The translations under genes and the position numbers were made by a program. The notes beneath the pieces were generated by a model that was not told the DNA's origin, did no database searches, and was given only the letters and a program-made list of their open reading frames with translations. From positions 1-39,203 of the forward strand of contig JAPKCC010000019.1 in assembly GCA_028823105.1 (NCBI GenBank): a DNA stretch of 39,203 bases, given 5' to 3'. This stretch comes from Phycisphaerales bacterium (lineage in GTDB: Bacteria > Planctomycetota > Phycisphaerae > Phycisphaerales > SM1A02). The number at the start of each line of letters is the position of its first letter. Within the stretch, counting starts at the first letter, position 1. This document shows, piece after piece, positions 25,183 to 33,047 of the stretch.

Positions 25183-25280
25183 GGATAGGATTGTAGAAGG
25201 ACTCGGCCTCGGACCGGAGCACGACTTTCATTCCGGTGGTTACCGGCTGGGACAACGGACCCCTTCTCGCCGATAGACTC

Positions 25281-26801
25281 ATGACAATGCCCTCCTCACC
25301 GACGCCTTCCAACGCACCCCAGCCGACGACCACGGCCGCCCAGGATCCGACCTTCCACGGTCGCCGCGTCCATTTCATCGGCATCGGCGGCTCCGGAATG
25401 AGCGGGCTGGCCCGTCTGGTGGCCGATCGCGGCGGAATCTGCACCGGCACGGACGCCTCAGAGAATCCGGCGGTGGAATCGCTCCGGACCGCGGGCATCC
25501 AGATCACGACCGGAGACGCCGCCGTCGCCCTCCCCGAGGATTGCGAACTCGTGGTCGCGAGCGCCGCCATCCCCCCCGAGCACCTCTCCAGAGTGGCCGC
25601 GGCGGATCGCGGACTCGAGATCCTGAGTTACGCCGAAGCCGTCGGCCGAGCAATGATCGGCCGGACCGCGGTCTCGATCGCCGGAACCCACGGCAAGAGC
25701 ACGACCACGTCGATGCTCGCCCACGTCCTGATCCGCTGTGGGCTCGACCCAAGTTTCATCGCCGGTGCCAACTGCCCTCAGATCGGCGGCGGTTCACGGG
25801 TCGGCGCGGACCGTCTGCCCAATCTTCCTGACTCCACCAATGCCGGTGATCGACCCGGGATCTTCGTGGCCGAAGCCTGCGAGTTCAATCGGTCCTTCCA
25901 CCACCACCGCCCGACGATGGCCTTGATCAACAACGTGGAAGAAGACCATCTCGACTTCTACGAGTCGATCGACGAGATCGTGAAGAGCTTTCACGACTTT
26001 GCCCGCCTCCTTCCCGCGGCCGATCTCGGTGGCAGACTTCTGATCGCACACGAGGGTGGTCATCGACGCGAAATCTCTGCGGGACTGTCGTGCAGCGTTC
26101 AAACGTTCGGTTTCTCACCGGCGGCCGACTTTCAGGTCTTCTTCGACGCGGCCGCTAGCCGGATCGGAATCCTCGACAGCGGAGCCTTCGTCGCCGAATG
26201 GAACTCCAAACTCGCCGGCCATCACAACGCCTTGAATGCCGCCGCCGCGGGCATCCTCGCGTACTGGCTCGGCGCGGGCTGGGATGAAATCGCCGCCGCC
26301 CTCGCGGACTTCGAGGGCGTCGATCGCCGAATGCAGTTCCTGGGGACGATGCCGACCTCCGACGGCGGGAAGGCGAGCGTCTTCGACGACTACGGTCACC
26401 ATCCCAGCGAGTGCGAAGCGACCTTGCGTGCGCTACGCAATTCACAACGCCCACAACGGCTCATCTGCGTCTTCCAGCCACACCAACACAGTCGAACCCG
26501 CTTCCTTCTCGAGCAGTTTGCCCATGGCTTCTCGCAGGCTGACTTGGTCCTCGTGCCGAGGATTCACTTCGTCCGAGACAGCGAGGAGGAGCGACGTCTG
26601 ATCTCTGCCGGCGATCTCGTCGAACGACTTCGAGACCACGGAACCTCCGCGATGCACGTACACCCCTTCGGGGCGATCGTCGAACATCTGGAGGCGATCG
26701 GCCGGGACGGGGATCTCATCGTGGTGATGGGCGCCGGCCCCGTCTGGCAGATCGGGCGTGGGATCGTGGACCGGGCCGCGCACGGCGGCGACTCGACGTG
26801 A
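25281..26801 (+). CDS. murC: UDP-N-acetylmuramate--L-alanine ligase
   Basis: Cytoplasmic ATP-dependent ligase adding L-alanine to UDP-MurNAc, 506 aa. Features: an N-terminal Rossmann segment VHFIGIGGSGMSGLARLVAD (from residue 30), the P-loop GTHGKSTTT (135-143), the INNVEEDHLDFY segment, the substrate loop AGHHNALNAAAA, and FDDYGHHPSECEATLRALR with QPHQHSRT, as in Mur ligases. The start at 25281 (ATG) is preferred to a GTG at 25236; the first 25 residues are a low-complexity tail before the domain. It opens the murC-murB-ddl-ftsQ run and overlaps murB by four bases. Confidence 0.96.
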   Translation: MTMPSSPTPSNAPQPTTTAAQDPTFHGRRVHFIGIGGSGMSGLARLVADRGGICTGTDASENPAVESLRTAGIQITTGDAAVALPEDCELVVASAAIPPEHLSRVAAADRGLEILSYAEAVGRAMIGRTAVSIAGTHGKSTTTSMLAHVLIRCGLDPSFIAGANCPQIGGGSRVGADRLPNLPDSTNAGDRPGIFVAEACEFNRSFHHHRPTMALINNVEEDHLDFYESIDEIVKSFHDFARLLPAADLGGRLLIAHEGGHRREISAGLSCSVQTFGFSPAADFQVFFDAAASRIGILDSGAFVAEWNSKLAGHHNALNAAAAGILAYWLGAGWDEIAAALADFEGVDRRMQFLGTMPTSDGGKASVFDDYGHHPSECEATLRALRNSQRPQRLICVFQPHQHSRTRFLLEQFAHGFSQADLVLVPRIHFVRDSEEERRLISAGDLVERLRDHGTSAMHVHPFGAIVEHLEAIGRDGDLIVVMGAGPVWQIGRGIVDRAAHGGDST

Positions 26802-27748
26802 TTCGGACCTCACGAAGCCTCTTCGGCGACCTCGACGTTCAGGTCGAGGCGGATGCACCGATCGGTGTCTCGAGCTGGTTCTGCACTGGTGGAACCGCCG
26901 ACTTCCTGATTCGACCGAATACCATCGACGCGCTCGCCGAGTTAATCCGCCGGTGCCGACAGGTCGATACACCGCTCCGAATCATGGGCGAAGGCGCCAA
27001 TCTCCTCGTGGACGACGACGGCGTCCCCGGCATCGTCGTGCGGCTCGACCAGGAGCCCTTCAAGGCGATCGAAACCAATGTGGACGGCAACCTCGAACTC
27101 GTCCGCGTCGGCGCTGGCGCCGATCTCTCACGGACGTTGATGACGCTCTCGAGAACCGGACTCGCCGGACTCGAGCCATTGATGGGCGTACCAGCATCGA
27201 TCGGCGGGGCGATTCGGATGAATGCCGGAGGTGCCTTCGGAGAAATCGGTGACGCCGTGCATGCGGTGGCCTGCCTTGATGCCCAAGGAGAGCTGCAGGT
27301 TTACCCCGCTGATGAGCTCCGGTTCGAGTACCGCCGCACCAACATCGTCGATCCAGTCGTGCTCTGGGCGGCGTTCAAGGTCGAGCCGACCGACCCCATG
27401 GCGCTTCGAACGCGGATCAAGGAGATCGCGGCCTACAAGAAGCGAACGCAGCCATTGGCCGAGAAATCCGCGGGATGCATGTTCCGAAACCCCAATGATC
27501 CTTCGAGTGGTGAACGGGTCTCGGCGGGCAAGCTCATTGACCAGACCGGGCTCAAGGGGCATCGGCTCCGCTCCGCGGAAGTCTCCCCGCGGCACGCGAA
27601 CTTCATCACGGTGGACCGCGGCGGCAAGGCCCGGGACGCGATCGAACTTGGTGACCTCGTGCGTCGTCGCGTCTTCGATGCCTGCGGCATCGATCTCCAA
27701 CGAGAGGTCGTCGTCTGGGGCCGGGACGGGTCCGACCCTCCGGCTTGA
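26798..27748 (+). CDS. murB: UDP-N-acetylenolpyruvoylglucosamine reductase
   Basis: FAD enzyme reducing enolpyruvyl-UDP-GlcNAc to UDP-MurNAc with NADPH, 316 aa. Motifs: FAD-binding GEGANLLV (64-71), PASIGGAIRMNAGG (132-145), FEYRRTN (176-182), SAGCMFRNP (224-232), HRLRSAEVSPRHANFI and the final catalytic Glu in GIDLQREVVVWG (E303). At the usual serine proton donor of SAGSxFxNP-type motifs this protein has Cys227; Cys is found at this site in part of the family. The GTG start overlaps the murC stop (GTGA), so the two are translationally coupled. Upstream in the pathway murA is not seen. Confidence 0.95.
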   Translation: MIRTSRSLFGDLDVQVEADAPIGVSSWFCTGGTADFLIRPNTIDALAELIRRCRQVDTPLRIMGEGANLLVDDDGVPGIVVRLDQEPFKAIETNVDGNLELVRVGAGADLSRTLMTLSRTGLAGLEPLMGVPASIGGAIRMNAGGAFGEIGDAVHAVACLDAQGELQVYPADELRFEYRRTNIVDPVVLWAAFKVEPTDPMALRTRIKEIAAYKKRTQPLAEKSAGCMFRNPNDPSSGERVSAGKLIDQTGLKGHRLRSAEVSPRHANFITVDRGGKARDAIELGDLVRRRVFDACGIDLQREVVVWGRDGSDPPA

Positions 27749-27782
27749 CCGAAAGGACGTCGCGTCATGCGACCATCCCACC

Positions 27783-28724
27783 ATGCCTGAAACCCGACGC
27801 ATCACGGTCCTGATGGGTGGTCCGGACGCCGAACGACCGGTCAGTCTCCAGTCCGGAGAGCAGGTCGCGACTGCACTCCGGCGGATCCCCGGATTCGTGG
27901 TCATCGATCATGTCGTCGACCGCCCGGACACCAACTCTCTTGCCACGCTGCTCGCAGAAGATCGTGCCGACGTGGTGTACCCGGTGCTCCATGGAAGCTG
28001 GGGAGAAGGTGGCGAGCTCCAATCGTCTCTGGACGAAATCGGCATTCCCTATGTCGGAAGCGGATCTGAAGCATCCGCCCTCGCGATGGACAAGATGGCG
28101 ACGAAGTCGAAAGCAGATGACATCGGCGTTCGAACGCCGGCCGCGTGCGTGGTTCCACGGAGCGGCACCATTGATCTCCAACCCCCCTTCGTCCTCAAGC
28201 CCATCGACGAGGGTTCCAGCGTCGGGGTTCGGATGGTGGCCGACCTGGCCGACCTTCCCCCGATTCTGAAGGAACTTCGATCGTCGCACGCCCGGGTGAT
28301 GGCCGAGGCATTCGTGTCGGGACGAGAGCTCACGGTGACCGTTCTGGGCGCGGACACGCTGCCCCCCGTGGAGATCGAGGTCAGCAGCGGGTTCTACGAC
28401 TATGACGCGAAGTACCTCCGCAACGACACCCGGTACACCGTCTCACCACTGCTCCCGGATGGGATCGAGGCGCGAATGGCCGCTGATTCTCTGAGCATCT
28501 TCGATGCCCTGGGTTGCCGGGACGTTGCTCGGGTGGACTGGCTCCTCGATGTTTCTGGCCGCGACGGCCCTCAGGCGTGGATGCTCGAAGTGAACACCAT
28601 TCCCGGGATGACCTCACACTCGCTGGTTCCCATGGCTGCCGCCGCCCGCGGCATCGACATGAGCGAACTCTGCCGCCGGCTCGTGGAATCCGCCTGGACC
28701 CGTGGAACTCGCCGCCCTGGATGA
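27783..28724 (+). CDS. ddl: D-alanine--D-alanine ligase
   Basis: ATP-grasp enzyme joining two D-alanines for the peptidoglycan stem, 313 aa. Motifs: VLMGGPDAERPVSLQSG (9-25), VLHGSWGEGGELQ (68-80), the ATP-binding FVLKPIDEGSSVGV (136-149), SGFYDYDAKYL (202-212), and the catalytic end MLEVNTIPGMTSHSLVP (267-283). The usual HGxxGExG is kept with a small change. It lies 34 nt after murB; the same frame is open further upstream, but similarity starts at 27783. Normal order within a dcw cluster. Confidence 0.95.
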   Translation: MPETRRITVLMGGPDAERPVSLQSGEQVATALRRIPGFVVIDHVVDRPDTNSLATLLAEDRADVVYPVLHGSWGEGGELQSSLDEIGIPYVGSGSEASALAMDKMATKSKADDIGVRTPAACVVPRSGTIDLQPPFVLKPIDEGSSVGVRMVADLADLPPILKELRSSHARVMAEAFVSGRELTVTVLGADTLPPVEIEVSSGFYDYDAKYLRNDTRYTVSPLLPDGIEARMAADSLSIFDALGCRDVARVDWLLDVSGRDGPQAWMLEVNTIPGMTSHSLVPMAAAARGIDMSELCRRLVESAWTRGTRRPG

Positions 28725-28769
28725 GCGGTTTCTGCGGTCCGAACCGGCAAATGGTCGATTCAAGACGAC

Positions 28770-29714
28770 ATGGCTGCCAGACGTTCCACCGGATCAAGAA
28801 CCACATCATCCCACCCGTCCACTCACGGCGAAGGTCTGCTGGACAGGATCACCGATCGCATTGGCCTCGGCCCGCGCACCCGATTGGGATGCCGGATCGC
28901 CGGATGGCTCTTTCTCGTCGCGATGATCGTGGCGGGAGGCACCATGGGAATTCCCACTCTGCGGCAACGGGCGATGGCCCGAGACCTGATGATCGAGTCA
29001 CCGATCGACGTCGAGTTCGCCGCGGCGCCGAAGTGGATCGTCAGTGATGACACGCTGCAGGAAGAACTCGCCGACACCGTTCGATCTTCGATCGGTGAGG
29101 ATCGATCAACCGCACTTCGGTCCGGGCTCCAACGATCGAAGAACGCGTTGGAGCAGACCGGTTGGTTCGAATCGGTGAATCAGATCCAGTGGATCGGACC
29201 GCGGACGGTACGGATCGACGCGACCTGGGTGATCCCCGCCGCGTTGGTGCGCGGCGTCCTCCCCAACGGCGAGCAACGAGCATTCCTCGTCGATTCCAGA
29301 GGTCGCCGACTCGAGACCGACTATCCAATCTCGTCCAACGGGCTTCCTGAATTCCCCGTGATCAAGGGCGCGAATCGGTCGACCCCACCGGCGCCAGGCG
29401 ATCGCTGGGGAGACGACGTCGACGCCGCCTTGTCCCTCCACGCCGAGATCCGAAGTGCCGAGTGGTACGGCCTCATCGAATCGATCGACGTACGACGGTA
29501 TCTCGAAAACCGCGAGTTGGACCTGAGGACTCGACGAAGCACGATCAACTGGGGTCGACCACCCGGAAACGCGACGATCGCCGAGGTCAGCACGCGGGAC
29601 AAGATGAAAATGCTCGACTACCTCGTGGAGATCGACGCCCTCGATACCAGCGGACTGGTCGACATTCGAACCGGAAATGCGGATCTGGTGTACGGCCAAC
29701 CACAGGACCGATAG
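28770..29714 (+). CDS. ftsQ: FtsQ/DivIB-like cell division protein
   Basis: 314-aa bitopic membrane protein. A basic cytoplasmic tail (1-40) is followed by one membrane helix (about 42-61, GWLFLVAMIVAGGTMG). The periplasmic part has a POTRA-like start (about 90-150: LQRSKNALEQTGWFESVNQI, with WIGPRTVRIDATWVIPAALV) and an FtsQ-like domain with GLIESIDVRRYLENRELDL and KMLDYLVEIDALDTSG. FtsQ links the divisome to septal wall synthesis. It is 45 nt after ddl, as in dcw clusters, but is not followed by ftsA or ftsZ. The family is weakly conserved, so position supports the name. Confidence 0.8.
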   Translation: MAARRSTGSRTTSSHPSTHGEGLLDRITDRIGLGPRTRLGCRIAGWLFLVAMIVAGGTMGIPTLRQRAMARDLMIESPIDVEFAAAPKWIVSDDTLQEELADTVRSSIGEDRSTALRSGLQRSKNALEQTGWFESVNQIQWIGPRTVRIDATWVIPAALVRGVLPNGEQRAFLVDSRGRRLETDYPISSNGLPEFPVIKGANRSTPPAPGDRWGDDVDAALSLHAEIRSAEWYGLIESIDVRRYLENRELDLRTRRSTINWGRPPGNATIAEVSTRDKMKMLDYLVEIDALDTSGLVDIRTGNADLVYGQPQDR

Positions 29715-29756
29715 GCCGGAATCGGTCAGGCACGGCGGCGAACGACGCCCCCGCGT

Positions 29757-30431
29757 ATGCTCGATCGAATGCCGCTCGAATGTCCACGTCCACCACTTCC
29801 GATTCCCCGGGGGCTCGTCTTCGTCGCCAGCGGCTGGATCACGGTCTCGTGGATCTTCGCCATGGGCCTCGAGCCGCCCCTGCAACCGAGTTCTTCCGTC
29901 TACACCCCTGCAGCGAGGATGCTGCTTTGCTCTCTCGTGATCGGCGGCATGGTCGGCTGGCCGTTAGTACGACTGTGCAGCGCGATCCCGAGACGGCCGA
30001 TCGCTTCCGCCCTGATGGATGTCGTCACCTTGACCGCACTGCTTCAAGTGCTGCTCTGGCCGCTCCGCCTCGTGACGTCCTGGCCGATCGCCCGGACCCT
30101 GCTCATCGACGTCCATGGGATCATCTGGCTGTTGATCACCGGGGGTGTCATCGCGATCGCCACCGCGAAAGAGGGAGCGATCCGCATCTGGATGATGTTG
30201 CTGCTCCTCACTTGGCTCGGTTTCCCACCGCTTCTCTCGAACACCTTTGAACTTCCACTGATCGTGGCAAAACTCTCGCCTCTGTCCCATATCTGGCTGC
30301 TCGCCTCCGGTGGACCTGGGGCCCCACCGCCCGGGGCTTGGCAATTCCCGATCGTCGAACTGGCCATCGCAATGGTTCTCTGGTGGGTTGCGTTTCCCGC
30401 GCGAACCCCGGTAGAGGTGGCGAATCCTTGA
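29757..30431 (+). CDS. Membrane protein of unknown function
   Basis: 224-aa protein with about six hydrophobic helices ([106 protein letters not shown]). No motif that I can assign. An ATG at 29769 is an alternative start. It is 42 nt after ftsQ and is followed by a hairpin terminator, so it may be the last gene of the mur run. Confidence 0.55.
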   Translation: MLDRMPLECPRPPLPIPRGLVFVASGWITVSWIFAMGLEPPLQPSSSVYTPAARMLLCSLVIGGMVGWPLVRLCSAIPRRPIASALMDVVTLTALLQVLLWPLRLVTSWPIARTLLIDVHGIIWLLITGGVIAIATAKEGAIRIWMMLLLLTWLGFPPLLSNTFELPLIVAKLSPLSHIWLLASGGPGAPPPGAWQFPIVELAIAMVLWWVAFPARTPVEVANP

Positions 30432-30468
30432 TCGAACCGCTAGCCTGCACCAGTGTCGATCGACCGCT

Positions 30469-30492
30469 GCCTCGCCCCCCCGGCGAGGCTTT
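30469..30492 (+). terminator. Hairpin terminator before greA
   Basis: GCCTCGCC (30469-30476) pairs perfectly with GGCGAGGC (30482-30489) over a C5 loop, and is followed by TTT (30490-30492). The T-run is short, but the stem is strong and the position between two genes is suitable. Confidence 0.55.
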
Positions 30493-30571
30493 GCATGACC
30501 TGCTGCGATTCTCGCCGCTCCTCCCCCCGCACAGATGGATCCGCAGACCGCGATCCGCCCAGGAGACGAAG

Positions 30572-31036
30572 ATGGAATTCATCACCCAGGCCGACAAGGA
30601 CAAGATCCAAAGCGATGTGCGCGAGCTCCACCTCAAGGGCAAGGAAATCATCGAACGAATCGCGGAAGCTCGAGCCCTCGGCGACCTCAAGGAGAACGCC
30701 GAGTACCACGCGGCCCGAGAGGACCAGGGGTTCAACAACGAGCGGATCAAGCAACTTGAGGAACGCCTCCTGACCGCACAGGTCACGGACGACATGGACA
30801 TCCCCGATGACGTCGTGTTCGTCGGCGCCACCGTCCGCCTCAAGGAGCTCGGAAACGGCGACGAGGATCTCTACAAGATCGTCGGAACCGCCAGCAATGA
30901 CTTCTCTCTCGAGTACATCGAGGTGACCACCACGAGTCCGCTCGGATCAGCCCTCATGAAAGCACGGGTGGGAGATATCGTGCGTGTGGATCTTCCCAAG
31001 GGGTCGACCCAGTTCGAGATCCTCGAGACCCTCTGA
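30572..31036 (+). CDS. greA: Transcription elongation factor GreA
   Basis: 154 aa, the normal size. GreA enters the RNA polymerase secondary channel and stimulates cleavage of backtracked transcripts. The N-terminal coiled coil (1-75) carries the catalytic tip [14 protein letters not shown] with D38 and E41, and the C-terminal FKBP-like part has [30 protein letters not shown] and STQFEIL. AGGAG lies 8 nt upstream of the ATG; an in-frame reading further upstream crosses the hairpin and is not used. Its stop codon starts a short tandem repeat. Confidence 0.95.
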   Translation: MEFITQADKDKIQSDVRELHLKGKEIIERIAEARALGDLKENAEYHAAREDQGFNNERIKQLEERLLTAQVTDDMDIPDDVVFVGATVRLKELGNGDEDLYKIVGTASNDFSLEYIEVTTTSPLGSALMKARVGDIVRVDLPKGSTQFEILETL

Positions 31037-31068
31037 TCCGACCTGATCCGACCTGATCCGACCTGATC
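31034..31068 (+). repeat. Tandem repeat of TGATCCGACC (3.5 copies)
   Basis: Three exact 10-bp copies start at 31034, 31044 and 31054, followed by TGATC to 31068. The first copy includes the greA stop TGA. Slippage could change copy number without harming greA. It has no other known role. Confidence 0.9.
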
Positions 31069-31173
31069 GAATCTGTTCGTGGATCTACTTGGCACCCGCG
31101 GCCCACCAATGGGAGAAGACGGATCCTCGAATACGTTGTCAACCTGCTGAGTACGACGAACCTCGTCGGCGAG

Positions 31174-32598
31174 ATGTTGATTCTCGCCGAATTCGTATTT
31201 CGAATCGGTCTCGTCATCATGATCCTCAGCCGTCGGCGAATCGAACCGACCACGAGGCTCAGTTGGATCATCCTGCTCCTAGCGATCCCGGTCATCGGCA
31301 GCATCATCTACCTTCTGGTCGGTGAGACTCGATTCGGCAGGCAACGCATCGCGAGGCATCGTCGGATCATCGAGGCCCTCGCGCGACCCGAGGTCCACGC
31401 CAATGCGGACCCCGGAACCTCCGCCGCCGGTTCACTGAAATCCGCATCGCTTCGCATCGCACGACTGGCCGAACTGGTCAGCGATTCCGGACCGGTCCTC
31501 GGGAACGAGATCGAGCTCTTCGGTGATACAAATCTGATCCTCGACGGACTTGAAAAAGACATCAACGCGGCACGGGAACACTGCCACCTCGAGTTCTTTA
31601 TCTGGCTCGATGACGCGGCGGGCGTCCGCATCGGCGAGGCCCTGATCAGGGCTGTCGCCCGCGGCCTTCAAAGTCGCGTCCTCGTCGACGGCGTGGGGAG
31701 CAAGGCATTCCTCCGTTCCGCCCTCTGCCGAAAGATGCGAGCGGGTGGCGTGGAAGTCGTCGCCGCCCTTCCCGCCAACGCGGTTCGCGCCCTCTTCTCC
31801 CGGATCGACCTCCGCAACCACCGGAAGATCGTGGTGATCGACCGTGGACTCGCGTGGACGGGGAGTCAGAACCTGGCCGAGGCAAGTTTCGCTCCGAAGC
31901 CAAAGTTCGCGCCGTGGGTCGACTGCGCCGTCCGCCTCCAGGGGCCGGCGGCCAAGGAACTGCACCTGCTCTTCGTGGAGGATTGGTATCTCGACACCGA
32001 CGAGTCACTCATCGAACTTCTGATGACCCCCGTGGCCATGCGACCACACGGCGTCCCCGCCCAGGCCTTCGGAACCGGCCCGAACTTCCAAAATCTGGCG
32101 GCGACCCAAGGCTTGCAGTCCTTCATCCACGAAGCCAAGAGCCAACTCGTCATCACTACCCCCTACTTCGTACCCGACAACGCCACCGTCGTGAACCTCG
32201 CGACGGCCGCAAGACGCGGCGTCGACGTGCATCTGGTAGTTCCTCGCCGAAATGATTCGTTCCTCGTCGGCCTCGCAAGCCGATCATGCTACGGCACACT
32301 CCTGGAGTCGGGTGTGCATATCCACGAATTTGAAGGCGGTCTGCTTCACGCCAAGACCATCACGCTGGATTCCGATATCAGTCTGGTGAGCAGCGCGAAT
32401 CTCGATCGACGCAGCCTATTCCTCAACTTCGAGGCGGGACTCTACGTCTACGACCAGGACTTCACCAGCCAGCTTCGATTTCTGCAGCAGTCCTACATGG
32501 ATTCGAGTCGGCAGGTCGATCCCGTCAGTTGGAACAAACGAGGCGCCAAGGCCCGTCTCGCTGAGAACGCCGCCGGTCTGCTCTCGCCCCTGCTCTGA
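31174..32598 (+). CDS. cls: Cardiolipin synthase (phospholipase D family)
   Basis: 474-aa membrane enzyme that condenses phospholipids into cardiolipin. Two N-terminal membrane helices with short loops (residues 1-20 and 30-50; PLDc_N) are followed by two phospholipase D domains. HKD motif 1 is HRKIVVID (H216, K218, D223) and motif 2 is HAKTITLD (H392, K394, D399), each followed by GSQN or SSANLDRRS. All catalytic residues are present. The ATG at 31174 is used; the same frame is open upstream with LLSTTNLVGE, so a non-ATG start further up would complete the first helix. Confidence 0.93.
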   Translation: MLILAEFVFRIGLVIMILSRRRIEPTTRLSWIILLLAIPVIGSIIYLLVGETRFGRQRIARHRRIIEALARPEVHANADPGTSAAGSLKSASLRIARLAELVSDSGPVLGNEIELFGDTNLILDGLEKDINAAREHCHLEFFIWLDDAAGVRIGEALIRAVARGLQSRVLVDGVGSKAFLRSALCRKMRAGGVEVVAALPANAVRALFSRIDLRNHRKIVVIDRGLAWTGSQNLAEASFAPKPKFAPWVDCAVRLQGPAAKELHLLFVEDWYLDTDESLIELLMTPVAMRPHGVPAQAFGTGPNFQNLAATQGLQSFIHEAKSQLVITTPYFVPDNATVVNLATAARRGVDVHLVVPRRNDSFLVGLASRSCYGTLLESGVHIHEFEGGLLHAKTITLDSDISLVSSANLDRRSLFLNFEAGLYVYDQDFTSQLRFLQQSYMDSSRQVDPVSWNKRGAKARLAENAAGLLSPLL

Positions 32599-32615
32599 CC
32601 AACCTCGAATTGGGT

Positions 32616-33047
32616 TCAGGTGCCACGCCGCGGGCTTGTTGCAGAAAGCACGCTTTCCAAGGCACTGATGGCTTCCCGAATCTCGCGCCGGTCGGCATCG
32701 TCGACCTTGCCATCGCTGATCGCGGCGATCGCTTCGGCGCATTCCCGCACCGCATTGAGCATTGCATCCTCGTCGTTGATCGCTCGCACGAAATGCCCAC
32801 CCATCTCGCCACACAGGAAGTCGAGCGTTCGATCACCCACCTCGACTTCGGCGGACTGAAGGGACTTGATCAGCCGTTCGATCGGGTTGGGTTGGGCGCC
32901 GTTGAGAATGCGGTTCACCTGTCGCGTGGAAAGGTCCATCGCCGCACTGAATCGCTTGACGCCGACACTCTCGACCAACGCGGCAAAGTGCTCTAGACAG
33001 ACCGACTCGAAGCGATCCTGCGGTCTTGCTCCAACCTGTTCATCCAT
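32616..33047 (-). CDS. CII-like phage-type DNA-binding regulator
   Basis: 143-aa protein resembling phage regulatory CII (CP76) proteins. Its helix-turn-helix segment is KRFSAAMDLSTRQVNRILNG, and LDFLCGEMGGHFVRAI and the C-terminal ISDGKVDDADRREIREAISA match the family style. There are no phage genes around, so it is probably a domesticated transcription regulator. The ATG at 33047 overlaps the upstream stop by one base, with AGGAG about 10 nt ahead. It is the third gene of a TPR - ASPIC - CII operon, so it may regulate that operon or act on another target. Confidence 0.6.
   Translation of the reverse strand: MDEQVGARPQDRFESVCLEHFAALVESVGVKRFSAAMDLSTRQVNRILNGAQPNPIERLIKSLQSAEVEVGDRTLDFLCGEMGGHFVRAINDEDAMLNAVRECAEAIAAISDGKVDDADRREIREAISALESVLSATSPRRGT

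Noticed and set aside
25233-25246. CCGGT-GGTT-ACCGG hairpin in the gap before murC
   Set aside because: A 5-bp stem is common by chance at this GC content.
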